Shown piece after piece: positions 51,609 to 62,639 of a stretch of 64,000 nt of DNA (positions are counted from its first letter, which is position 1; the number at the start of each line of letters is the position of its first letter). Source of the stretch: Euclidia mi (Eukaryota; Arthropoda; Insecta; Lepidoptera; Erebidae); NCBI GenBank assembly GCA_944739405.2, contig OX123182.2:57477183-57541182 (forward strand), read 5' to 3'. Both the position numbers and the translations under genes were made by a program. The notes beneath the pieces were generated by a model. That model was not told where the DNA came from. It ran no database searches and worked only from the letters and a program-made list of their open reading frames with translations.

Positions 51609-53711
51609 TCACATATCGGTAACTTTGTCAAAATAAACATATTTATCCTTGATTCCCGTTAGGTTGTATGCACTTGATGCACCTGATATAATGGTCATAA
51701 AAAACAATAATGCCATGACGACAGAATTGAGTGATAAACGACGTTTCAACGACGTAGCATGTTCCTGCGTTTGTTGGTGATTTGATTTGTGAACTTGCTC
51801 TTCACTTTGTCTTGGTAAAATGGATAGCTTGATGAACCCATTTTTCGTCTTGAGTGTTACGACTCTGACGTAGCCGTCAGCTCCGGGGTGCAGCTCCGTG
51901 ACTCTGCCCATAATCCATTTCCCTGCTGGTAGGTTGTCGTCATGAATAAATACGACGTCATCCATCTTGAATTTTTTCTTGCTGCTTTCTCCACTTACTC
52001 CGGGATGTTAACTGGTCGAGGTATTCATTGCACTATTTCTTCTACGTGTCTTGGAATATTTTTTGCGTCAAGTACCATAGCGTCCGAAGATACCTTTCTG
52101 TGTCCATGATAGTTAGCCCAGCCCCTCCTGTTAGAAAATGTGCTAGTGTGAGGTAGTCTAAATCGTCTGGGTCTTCCAATAACAGACAAAGTGGTCGCGA
52201 ATTGAGCCATGCTTCCAATTGCGTTAAAAGCGTAGAGAACTCTTCGAAAGTTAAATTTTGCTCGCCTATAACTCGCTTAAGGTGGTATTTTAAACTCTTC
52301 ACAGCTGCTTCCCAAAGGCCTCCTGCTGACAGCCACGATGGAGCGTTAAAGTGCCACTAAATTTACATTTCAGTGACTACTTTCAGCAAATCTTGATTAT
52401 TGATCTGCAGCTGCTCGAGCTCGTTTTGAAGGACGTTACTTGCTCCTAAGAAGTTGGTGCCATTGTCACTGTAAATGTGGCGAGGCGTGAGGTGATCCTC
52501 TTCGGGCTGGCATTCTACGCAAAGCTGCTATAAAAGAAGATGTTGCCAGGTCCGACACAAGTTCTAGGTGCACGGCCTTAGTTGCCATGCACACGAATAC
52601 TGCTACATAGCTCTTCGTGGTCTTGATCCCACTACCCTTGTTGGCTTTCACAGTGACGTATCCTGTGAAAGCCGTGTGGTTGACGGCATAGAATACAAGT
52701 GTCACCACCCCCTATCTTCCCGTGGGTGTCGTAAGAGGCGACTAAGGGATAACACGATGCAAATACCATCTTTGCGTAGAGACGGAAAACTCGACATCAA
52801 ACCCTATACGACTGCCTCGTTGGTCTCGCGGCATAAATGTGCGCGTGGGATCGGAAGGTCCCGGGTTCGATTCCTGGGTCGGGCAGTGTTATTGGGTTTT
52901 TCTGTCACGAAATTCTCAGTAGCAGCACGGAGTCTGGAATGTGCCCGGTACGGCAATAGGCTCGCCCCTTATTACGTGGGACTAAAGTATATCTGGCGAA
53001 AAGTGGGTGTAGAAATACACCTCTGCCTACCCCTTCGGGGATAAAAGGCGTGACGTTATGTATGTATGTGTATGTATCCTGTGAAGTCCTCGCCTGTATC
53101 GTAGAAAGTTCGCGGTGACAGATTGCACCTTGCTTGCGGCAAATCACCCATAAGCTGTTGCAATTTGTAAGGGCTATTACGTCGACAAATGACATAGTTA
53201 CGCAATTGTTTCTTGACAGTGCGCATACTTGTCTTATAAATGCTAGACATAATCTTGCTCCACCATGATATGTTATCTTTTGCGCATAATCAATGATGAG
53301 TTCGGCTAATCTTCCATTTGATATTATAATGGGAGATTTGCGATCTTCATTTATATGCGCGTGCCTTAATCGACCTCCAACACGTAAAAGACCTTGATTG
53401 TCCAGGAACGGATGTAAACTAATAATCTTGCTCTTGTTTGGTATATTCTTTCCATCCTGAAGACTGCAAATTTCACTCCTAAATTCTGCTTGTTGATGAT
53501 TTTTCATTATAACAATAGTTGCTTGCTTGATTTCTTGCAAAGTTAAGTACTTGATATTACCTACACTTCGTTTTGTAATAAATCGACGCAACCAGGCAAT
53601 AACGCGTATTATAAACATAAAACTGCTGAATCTAGAAATCAATGTTGCTATAATATCGATATCTTTGTCTTGCTTGGCGACAACGTTGACTTGTTTTGAT
53701 GATTTTTTCAC
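51609..53711 (-). pseudogene. BEL/Pao integrase, split by a SINE
   Basis: Zinc-binding region with HPFLDNQGLLRVGGRL (near 53410). The core includes LMGDLPQARCN and EDFTGY, broken by the SINE at 52670-53073. It resumes with SYVAVFVCMATKAVHLE (52600) and then, in another frame, SDNGTNFLG (about 52475). The later part includes WLNSRPL and the C-terminal DUF5641-type region DDVVFIHDDNLPAGKW (51960). There are several frameshifts. Confidence 0.82.
52670..53073 (+). mobile_element. Composite SINE, copy 2, in integrase
   Basis: Target duplication gtatcctgtgaa (52658-52669 and 53074-53085). It has the same order of parts as copy 1: 5' block, tRNA-like head (about 52808-52885), body, and tail 'cctaccccttcggggata' with a (tatg)n end. 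It splits the integrase core after EDFTGY. Confidence 0.9.
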
Positions 53712-53816
53712 CTCTTGATCGGTAAAATATTTCGGTCGATCGACGTCGCATCCGATGGTCCCTTGTAGCCAACTGGGACCTTGCCACCAAAGTGTATGTT
53801 CCCTGAGCTGTGTTGC

Positions 53817-54756
53817 TCACATGCCTCTGCTACCACAGTCTGCAGAATTCTCACTGGATTTGACGTATCTGCATAATTCTGTAGGTATGACTTCCCTAAC
53901 CTGCGTGACTCGATTCTCTACGAACGGCTCCCACCTGCCGGGATCACCGTTTAACCATCCAAGCACCACCATCGAATCAACCCAGCAGAAGGATTTGATG
54001 TTGTAGTTACTGTAGCAGTTTTTAATCTTAGTCATCAATCTTGATAGCAAGTGTGCGCCCATTAACTCCAACTTAGGTAGGGAAACATTCTTGCTGACTG
54101 GGACTAATTTGGCCTTTCCTGCTACTAAATGAATTTTATAATCTGATCCTGATCCGGTTATCCTGCAATAGACGACGCACGCGTATGTCTAAGTCGAAGC
54201 ATCGTAGAATCCATGTAATTCGATTTCTTGATTTTTCCGAATGCCTAACCATCTTGGTATTTGATAATGTTTTATGCTATCTATATCTGCTATGCTTTTG
54301 ACCCAAACCTGCTTGATATTTTCGGGTAACTTGTCACACGTGACACTGTAGATCAGTTTGCCAGACCGATTGAAATATAATTTTCAAATTTGTTGTCAGG
54401 GGACACAGCCACCCTAATGGGTCAAATAACTTAGAAATATCAGAAAGCATTGATCGTTTAGTAGGATTAAGAATATTTGGCTTTATTTTCGGCTCAAATA
54501 GAAAAGCATCTTGTTTCCTGTCCCAACGAAGCCCTAAAGTTTTTGTTGACTCTGCGTTAATAAAGTTATAGCCTTCTTGCTCAAGCTGATCCGGACTGAT
54601 TTCTTCAAGCAATTCTGAGCAGTTGTATATCGGAAAGCTCTTTTTGTAAGAGCGTTGCTGAGGGAATACAGTGTGTTCCTTATAGTAAACCATCACAGTA
54701 AAAAGCTTCCCGCAACGCGGTGATAGATTCACTGCCCGGATATTGATCTTGCTCAT
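53817..54756 (-). pseudogene. BEL/Pao connection and RNase H region
   Basis: Frame 54334-54756 carries LGLRWDRKQDAFLFEP and SKLFDPLGWLCP, the family-specific connection. The RNase H part is at 53817-54071 (LELMGAHLLSRL, WVDSMVVLGWL). A stop near 54190 and shifts separate them. Confidence 0.8.
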
Positions 54757-55942
54757 CTTTTGCTAATTGCTGCAGTATCATCATGGCGAGATACGGTGAA
54801 GGTTTTAAACCGAACGTTACGGTGGTCAACTGATATTCCTTTAGAGGATGTTTAGGGGAATCTCTCCATATAATTTTCTGCAGCTTTTGATCTTCTTCAG
54901 CTACCCAAATCTGCCGGAACATTTTCTCAATATCCGCTGTGAAGCCATACTGATACTGACGCCATTTAAAAATAAGGGATTGGAGATCCTTTTGTAAATT
55001 CGGACCCCGTGCCATGATATAATTTAAGCTTGAAGCACTTGAAGTTTTAGACGACGCGTTAAACACATCTCGCAACTTCGTAGTTGCAGAGTCAGCTCGT
55101 AAAACACAATGGTGCGGTAGATAACAATCGGGTCGTATGTTATTTGATGCAAGTTTCATATGACCGAGTGCAATGTACTCATCTATAAATAACTTATAAT
55201 CTTTTGCTAAATTTTTATTTCTTGACAATCTACGTTCCAATTGATGAAACCGGACAATAGCTATAGATTTTGATGATCCTAACTGCTTCTCGTATTCTTG
55301 CTTGAGAGGGAGGCGTACTTCGTACCGGCCGTCTTGCTTACGTACCGTTGTATGCTCAAAGAAAGTAACGCACTGCTTATCTTCTGCTGATAAATCCGCA
55401 TCTTCGGCGATGTCTTCTATTTGCCAGAAACGTTAGATGTCATCCATATCGCTCACGATAACGTAAAATTGGCGACTTTGCGATGTCCCGATACTGCCGC
55501 AAACGATCCACCCTAGTTGTGTCCGTTGCGCGATCGGCATAGATGGATTGCTACCCTTGCGAAGACCGTCTAAAATAATTGCAGGGAAAACGTCCGACCC
55601 TAAAACTAAGTCAGCAGGACGACTAATATTAAAATCGTTATCCGCTAGTTGTAATCCTTGTAGATGTGGCCAATTCTGCTTGATGATTGTGCAACCTGGC
55701 AGATTCTTGACTATTTTGTTCATGATGTAAACTTCCACATTGAATTCAAAGTCCCTGTTGTAAATAGAGGAACAATTCAGCGTGATAATTCCTTTGCAGC
55801 TACTCTCTTTCTCGCCTACTCCTGAAATAATACCCTTACATCTCTTTCTCGAAAGCTGTAAAATCTGTGCGGCGTTTTCTGATATTAAAGGCATCTGAGA
55901 ACACTGATCTACTAAAGCACGCATTTTATGATAAGTGCCGAA
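54680..55942 (-). pseudogene. BEL/Pao protease and reverse transcriptase
   Basis: Protease region 55433-55924 (RALVDQCSQMPLIS, LGSDVFPAIILDG, AQRTQLGWIVCG). One in-frame TGA lies just above it and one TAA just below, near 55434. RT follows (VRFHQLERRLSRN, LPHHCVLRADS, RDVFNAS, ADIEKMFRQIWV, VTFGLKPSPYLA). Where family members have YVDD this copy reads YCDG, followed by a stop, so the RT is inactive. Confidence 0.85.
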
Positions 55943-57273
55943 TCAATCTTGCACATTGACAATAGCCGTAGTGATGAGTACTTCAGATGATGCCTGGTTC
56001 CGTGAAACATACGAGTTCCCGCGGGGCGTTTCAGAAGTCGAGGGCTTGCTTTTTACAGAGTTTGTTGAACTCGCGTAAACTGTGTGCAAGATAGTATTGT
56101 GCTGTCCATTACACTCACGGCACGTTTTGCTTGTAAAGCAATTCTTTCCTTGATGGTCGAATAGACAATTTTTGCATAAATTGAGTTTCGAAATTGTTCG
56201 TCGTTTCTCATCCGATGACATACTTAGAAATTACTGACAATAATAAATTCCATGCTCTTCGCTACAAATTGGACACAAAATGTAACTTTTTTGTGAAATA
56301 AATTTCTTACTTTGATTTAAAGATTTTGATGAAACTTGATTGGTTGCGAAAGCTTTGTAACTATGCGATTTTCCCAGCTTCTGCACCCCTATTGGTGGTA
56401 CGCTGTTTGACTTGAGTGCAAATTCTTGTTTCTTGCATGTAGCTGAAGATTCCATAGTAGTAAACCTGTTCTCTAAAAATTCCAAAAATTCTTTCAAGTT
56501 TGGTATTTCTCGAGGCTGCTTCAAGTATTCCAAATAATCGTTATAAGTACCTGAATCTAATTTTAGCGACATAATTTGAACAAGCAACGGATCCCATGTG
56601 CTTACGTCAACACCAAGGTTCTTGATAGAATTCAAACACTCATTGATGGTGTCATGAATGCGTTTGATAAGTGTAACGTTAAGATGCTGCGTGACGCGTA
56701 AATTTAAAAGGATATTTATGTGCGAAGTAAATATGAGTCTCTTGTTGTTAAATCCCTGATTCAGCAATTCCCAACAAGCTTGATAATTATCGGAATTTAT
56801 TGCCAGGTGCTGTATTAATTTTTCAGATTCGCCCCGAACCTTACTTTTCAAAAATTGCATTTTTTGTGCAGGGTTCAGGGAAGGGTTCCTATTGATAATC
56901 TCCGTAAATAAATCTTTAAAGGACACCCACTGATAGTAATTTCCAGTAAAGGTTGGGATCTCAGTTTTATGTGTAAACTTCTCCCTATGCGATGTTTCAT
57001 GATTTTGTACCGCTTTTCATTTGCTGCAAATAATTTGTCATACTCTCTATCCTCACCGTCAAGCTCACCGTCTATTTTCCAGTGGAGAGAATCTATGACT
57101 GACCATCTTGAATTCAGCTGCTGTAACAGATCTTCAAACTCCCATTTCTCGGTCACATCTTCCAAATCGATGTCATCTATTGTGCGAACGAAAGCTATGA
57201 AGTTTGTTTTTTACTTTTTTAGCAGCTCGGTGGTCTTACTATCTGTACCTCGAGATACAGATCTTAAATCCAT
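55943..57273 (-). pseudogene. BEL/Pao gag, main part
   Basis: The sequence begins at an ATG (57273) reading MDLRSVSRGTDSKTTELLK, followed by a stop near 57217. It continues with WEFEDLLQQLNSRWSVIDSL, then in another frame NPAQKMQFLKSKVRGESEKL and LLNQGFNN (DUF1759-type Gag). Two Cys/His clusters (CKNCLFDHQGKNC and CRECNGQHNTILH) follow at 55943-56221. There is a 1-base shift near 56965. This second N-terminus is of a different Gag type from 58361-58582. Confidence 0.8.
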
Positions 57274-57299
57274 AGTGATTTGACCCACCTGCGACGGGC

Positions 57300-58345
57300 C
57301 CGGCCTGCCCGGGCTTAAAAACTTTGCCTCTGCGCTCGGTGTAGAAGTTCTCGGTAAGCACTGCTGTATGTGGGCTTTGGCATTTTGGAAACTCCAAGTG
57401 GAAAATCTATGTAAGCGCTTAAATAAATCGGCCTACCAACTTTTCCAATTATCTAAGAAAGTTAACATGGAGACTTTATTAATGGCATATCATGGACTGG
57501 TTGGGTCGGCTTAACGATATGGTGTTCTTTTCTGGGGACAATCGACCGATAGAGAAACATTATTTAGGATGCAAAAGCGTTGCATTAGATCAATGTGCGG
57601 ACTTAAAACTACAGATAGTTGTGTACCTTATTTTAAGTCACTGAACTTGTTGACACTACCTGCGCTATACATTCTTGAAACTACATTGTTTGTAATAAAG
57701 AACTTACATTTGTTCACCATGTTAGCGACTGTTAAAAGAACTATGCGTGCTCAATATGTCAATCAATAATGTCATCAAAAATGTAAAACCTCTCTGTTGT
57801 ACAAGAGCTTCTTTGGCATAGCTCCTCGAATATATAACAAAATCCCTAATTCAATAAAAACAATAAATAAACTAAAACCTGTACTTCAAAAAATGTTGAT
57901 TGACAAATGTTATTATACTGTTGACGAATTTTTAAATACTACATTATAATTATTAAGTTTAATTACATTTTTGTACTATTGCTACTAAGTTTCACAATCA
58001 TAATAATTGTAAAATCTATCTAATTTTGACAATTTATTATTTCCCTATTGAATACATTTGGCATTTCGCATTATTGACGAGTTCTTTAACGATAAATTAA
58101 ATTTTTATACTTAAATGTTAAATAATGTCGATTACTATTGTGTTGCTATTGATTTACGAATTTGAGAATTTAAATTATCATAATATGTATTTAATTTGAC
58201 ATCTTATATTGATTATTTTCTTGTTAATTAAATTGGTATCTGTCTAATATTTGTTATGTCTAAATGACAAAACATAGCGTACTATTATATGTGTCTCCAA
58301 CTATTTAAACCTATGTTTAACAAATAAAATTTTATTTGATTTGAT
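57300..58345 (+). mobile_element. LINE 3' fragment nested in BEL/Pao
   Basis: Plus strand, opposite to the host element. A stretch near 57500-57770 reads RYGVLFWGQSTDRETLFRMQ, then MQKRCIRSMCGL and SLNLLTLPALYILETTLFV, the C-terminus of a CR1/Jockey-like ORF2 related to that at 32400-32867. A 3' UTR follows, ending 'aataaaattttatttgattt'. The 5' boundary is uncertain. Confidence 0.72.
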
Positions 58346-58360
58346 ATAAAATTCCCAAGC

Positions 58361-58582
58361 CTATGCAAAATGATTGTCACGAAAATAAAAGATATTATCG
58401 TCTTTATAATTCTCTAGATTAGAGTGGTTAGATTCAAATTCTTTCCAATACGAATCCAACGTCTCCAGTTTCCTGGTGATGTAGTCGATCGTACGGCGAT
58501 CGCGGCCTGTCTTCTTGAAAGACGACAGAAGCTGCTCCATCGCACCGACTGTTTGCTCCTGATTAGCTAGAAGGTTTTCCAT
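58361..58582 (-). pseudogene. BEL/Pao gag N-terminal fragment
   Basis: 73 codons starting MENLLANQEQTVGAMEQLL, with FKKTGRDRRTIDYITRKLET and YWKEFESNH. This is a known type of BEL/Pao Gag start. It lies about 200 bp inside the 5' LTR, so it is probably the native gag start. It is cut by the LINE fragment at about 58345. Confidence 0.75.
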
Positions 58583-58789
58583 TTTTATAAATAAAAAATT
58601 GGAAAGATCTTACTTGAAAACTGCTGTGAACACGCCTTGCTTGGTGCTGTAGTCACTGCGCGTACTTGCTCGTCCAGTGATGCTTGTTTGATAACCTTGA
58701 TAGTCGCTGATCACTGCTAGCCCTCCCACGCGAAAGGTCCTGCTTTTACCAACACGCGCGATAGGTCAAAGCTCACGAAGGACCATTAA

Positions 58790-59046
58790 TGTACGGGCAA
58801 CGTACATTTCTTGATAATTGATAGATAGAAATGATAGATGGTATAACTTGAACACTTATTTATTGGTTACCGGAAAGTACAAACTTGATAAACTATGCTA
58901 AATTATGATTAAATGATTGATATGTTAAAATGCTTATGAGTACACGATACGCTTGCTGAAAGTGAACTGATTTTATGCATGTTACAAATTGTCACGTTTG
59001 GCGTAAAATGCTGACCGCGGCAAATGTACGGTCGTTGGCCCGTACA
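58790..59046 (-). repeat. BEL/Pao 5' LTR
   Basis: Direct repeat of 48641-48901 and the presumed promoter LTR. On the minus strand it is followed by tggtccttcgtgagc (58771-58786), a candidate primer-binding site. Confidence 0.93.
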
Positions 59047-59640
59047 AATAATAAGTTTCGTTTAATACACACTTTGAACCCCTATCTAACCCTCTGAGGG
59101 TAGGAATTTTCACAAAACAAATTCTTAGTATTCACTTTCGTCGTTTGAGTAACCAATATACAAAGTTTGAAGTCAATCCATTAAAGCAATAAAAAGTTAA
59201 ATACAAACTTTGACCCTCAATCTTACCCTCTTAGGGGTGGAATACCCAAAAAAATAATTCTTAGTGTTCACTTTTATCATTTGAGGAACCAATATACAAT
59301 GTTTGAAGTCAATCCACTGAAGGAATAATAAGTTTCATACACACTTTGACCCCCTATCTTACCCCCTGAAGGAAGTAATTAATAAAATCTAATTCTTAGT
59401 GTTCACTATCATCATTCGAGGAACCAATATACAATGTTTGAAGTCAATCCACTGAAAGAATAATAAGTTTCGTTTCATACTCACTTTGAACCCCTATCTT
59501 AGTCCCTGAGGGTAGGAATTTTTTGAAAAACAAATTCTTAATGTTCACTATCGTCGTTTGAGGAAACAATATACAAAGTTTCAAGTGAATCCATTAAAAG
59601 AATAAAAAGTTTCATACAAACGTTGACCCCCTTCACTACG
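59047..59640 (+). repeat. ~135-bp minisatellite, right array
   Basis: Continuation of 47940-48640 after the BEL/Pao insertion. 'attctta(g)' markers at 59121, 59257, 59392 and 59534 give periods of 136, 135 and 142 bp. Confidence 0.85.
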
Positions 59641-60324
59641 GACAGAAATGTTAGCAACCATTGAATTCACTGTTTGTAAGGAATTAATTCCAGTACTCAT
59701 TTAGGTTTATATAAAAGTAATGTTGTCGATAAAGGCAAGGGGCTGGTGTGATGGGTTTCACGGTACGTTTAAACCTATTTACGCATGTATTTAATTTATA
59801 ATATGCTTGTATTTGATTTGATTTAATTATATTTGATTGTTCACGTATGCAGGTTTAACAGTTTGTTTTACCTTTATTTTGCTTTGTTTCAAATTCTGCG
59901 TGAGAGGGTCCTACCGTCGAACTACTGCCCTTAAAATTTCTGCAATAAGAATCGTAATTATGTGTAAGATACATTCAGTAGCACTGTGAAATACCTGGAA
60001 ATTTAATCGGATAAAATAAGTCTGGAGAAAAAAAAATGTTATGAACCTAACAAATAAACATGTATGGAACATAGGTACTTGGGGGCCGTAGGAGTGCTGT
60101 GTACTAAAAAAGAATTACCCGAAATTCTTTTGGGTCGGGAAGAAACGGTTCATCCTCTGGTATAATACATAAAACCTTAAGAGTAAAATGAAAACAAAAA
60201 ATGTGAATAAAAAAGGATGGGTCACGTGAGTTAATTAACGAAAACATCTGACACTCGTATGACTTCATGACTTCATCCAAGGCTGTGTTTATGTTTATTA
60301 TAGACATTGGATCATTTAATTTAT
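59641..60324. other. Anonymous intergenic DNA
   Basis: No gene or repeat is recognised. Short AT-rich frames only. Confidence 0.5.
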
Positions 60325-60430
60325 AACTTAATTTTGAGGCAGCGCGTGAGGTTTGTAAGGATAGAAGCAAGTAGCTCTCTGTTGTCTCTTCCTACCCCGA
60401 ACGGGGAAAAGGCGTGAGTTTCTGTATGTA
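60325..60430 (+). mobile_element. RTE LINE 3' stub
   Basis: Reads AREVCKDRSK and LSVVSSYP-like codons followed by 'cctaccccgaacggggaaaa' and ggcgtgag, then a (tatg) tail. About 100 bp of an RTE end. Confidence 0.6.
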
Positions 60431-60435
60431 TGGAT

Positions 60436-60660
60436 AATTTACTGAAAACGATAAGACCTTTTGCAACTATTCTATATTTTAAGAACCAGATTTCTGTATC
60501 ACGCAGGACTAAAAAAACATTCAAACAACGGAAACAAATTATACCCAGGCGCGGCAAAATTAGACGTAGTATTGTCTCGTGTGAGATTCGAACCTTCGAT
60601 ACGCAGCACATTGGCAGTAGCAAGGCCCACTTAAGCTACTACGCTATCTATTGAAGCGAT
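60436..60660 (-). mobile_element. tRNA-derived SINE (third head type)
   Basis: On the minus strand tagcttaagtggg (A box) and ggttcgaatct (B box) are about 40 bases apart, followed by a unique body. It lies tail to tail with the RTE stub. Confidence 0.6.
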
Positions 60661-62639
60661 CATGCAGTCATTTCTACATTAATATCCAATTTTACACAAA
60701 ATGATCCTAATTACTGCCGAATTAGGTAGAGCGTAAAATAAGTTTTAATGATCAATATTAACTTGCGCCCGGCTACACATTTTAATCATAATGAAGCATT
60801 ATCCAGTTAAATGAATCTGCCATTTTTATACAGCAAGTTATCATTCCTTACTTTTTAAAACATTATAACTATAGGATGCGACGAGCCCTATTTAATTGAA
60901 GTAATAATATGCCTTCACTTTGAACAAGGACTTGAATACAGTAAAGAGTAAAAAGTAAACACTTAAGGGCGAGCTTTTATGACGTGATACAATCAATAAA
61001 TGTGTGTGTTTAACTAGACCTTCATGAGGGTCGTTATATACTATACAATTATAGAAATGCTATCCACATTAATAAATGTAGAAGTATGTATGTTCGTTTG
61101 TTCTTATTTTCTATGTAATAAGAGACAATGGATCTAACGGATCACCTAATTTTAAGCAATTGCAGCCACCCATCGAATAGAGGCGTTCCAAGTGCGTTGC
61201 CAACCTGGGTCAGAAATGGTATAGGTGGAGGGGCGGGATGAGGGAGAAGGAAAAGAAGATGGCCGTCGGCGCTCTCGCTCGTCACTTTACGCCGATATTC
61301 TGTAAGAGAGTAAGTAATACTTCATCAAGCAAGGCTCTATTACCTACTAATTAATTATAGTTTTTATTGAACATACGGTAGGACAAACGTAGCGTGGAGT
61401 AAAAAGCAATTCGTAATTACGAAAGTTATGTTCTGAATCTCGATAACATTATTTTAAACTCGATACATAAAACAAAAACATATCAACAAAAACTGATTTG
61501 CTGAATAACTCAACAGTCTGGCGATTTTTTTTAATTTTACCTACTTTTCTGGAGTTATATGAGTGAAACTTTAGACAAATATTCCAACCGAGATAGAAAA
61601 TTAAATGGACAAAATTGTGGGCTTAGAATAAAAGCATATTATTTTTTCAATGGCTAAACTACGGGTTAACTATTCTGGGCATCGGTATACCGTTTAATAT
61701 GCCTAAGCGCTTAATCCGATACTAAAGATCAATAAAACGGTTCCAAACAAAACCACGGCCGGGCGTAAACCGGTTTTGACACCTTGTACAGTATACTGAC
61801 AACCGTAGTATAATTTCATGTGATACCTATAATTATAGTTTTATTTTCAATTATACTATGTATTTTTTGTAGATAATCTACGAATCCATGAAAAATAATA
61901 TTAGTACACATTATAATAATATTATCCCACATTACAATCGTGCTGGAATCTGACACAAATATTCAAAGAAATCAGCATACAAAAATACGTAAAAACACAT
62001 TCATACATAAGTTATTTAGATGATTACCATACGACATCAGAATACTTGAACATGGTAATGATACGTCTCAAATTTCACTCGCAAATATCATCATCATACG
62101 AATTCTGAATAAAAAATTCCAATAAAAATTGTATTGGAAATCGGGTGGCCATGTGAAACGGTTAGCATATGCATGTAACGACAAAAAAGTTGTGCTATAA
62201 ATTTCACTTACAAGCCTCGGTTACCGCAATATTTTGTTAAAGTTGGTCTATTTTATTGAATTTGTTAAATATTTCGAGCGCATGGAAGATTATTCCCAGC
62301 GCTATCTCGTTGAAGCTACCTACCAGAAAATTTGCTTAAATGATAAATACTTTAGGTACGTATAAGTTTCACGAGGTACTTTTATTTTATCAATTTGGGT
62401 TGAGGGTGTCGGTACCTAAAAGTACCTCGAATATTAGTAAAATAGTTTAGGTACTCTGTAGGCATTATAATATTAAACAGGAAGAATTTGCCCTCAGGTT
62501 TCTATTACAAGATTTTATATAAAAAGGGTTATTATGACGTACCTACATACATAAAGTTGTTTCAACTAATTATAATTTCCAACTAATTATAATTTCTGGT
62601 ATCCAAGGTAGTTATCACTTTCACCTCTTTTTAATATGA
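60661..62639. other. Anonymous intergenic DNA
   Basis: No gene is supported. 61125-61330 ('gaggcgttccaagtgcgttg') resembles a common lepidopteran dispersed repeat. Confidence 0.45.

Larger units (their letters stand above)
49075..51710 (-). pseudogene. BEL/Pao envelope gene, broken
   Basis: Downstream of integrase in the same frame lies a signal-like segment (MALLFFMTIISGASSA, about 51715). An in-frame TGA follows at 51609-51611, then 253 codons with a furin-type site RQRR (residues 60-63) and GLINGVGYIANSLFG, a fusion-peptide-like start. A 691-bp insertion (50066-50756) breaks it. The C-terminal part (49075-49749) carries a transmembrane span (YIVVGVVAVLGGVVVWLAC). It resembles F-type Env of insect retroviruses. 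It is not functional. Confidence 0.8.
48641..59046 (-). mobile_element. BEL/Pao LTR retrotransposon with env, heavily damaged
   Basis: LTRs 48641-48901 (261 bp) and 58790-59046 (257 bp) differ by one substitution and one 4-bp indel by eye. The 5-bp target duplication is aataa (48636-48640 and 59047-59051). The interior on the minus strand gives gag, protease, RT, RNase H, integrase and env in order, but with many stops and shifts. It also contains a LINE tail, a composite SINE and a Helitron-plus-unknown block. The contrast between near-identical LTRs and a ruined interior is notable. Confidence 0.93.

Noticed and set aside
52658..53085. SINE-derived C-terminus of the integrase frame as a real protein extension
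   Set aside because: The apparent 268-codon frame simply reads through the SINE; the 12-bp target duplication shows it is an insertion.
59047..59640. CRISPR-like array
   Set aside because: Units of about 135 bp repeat as a whole with no unique spacers; it is a minisatellite, and the genome is eukaryotic.
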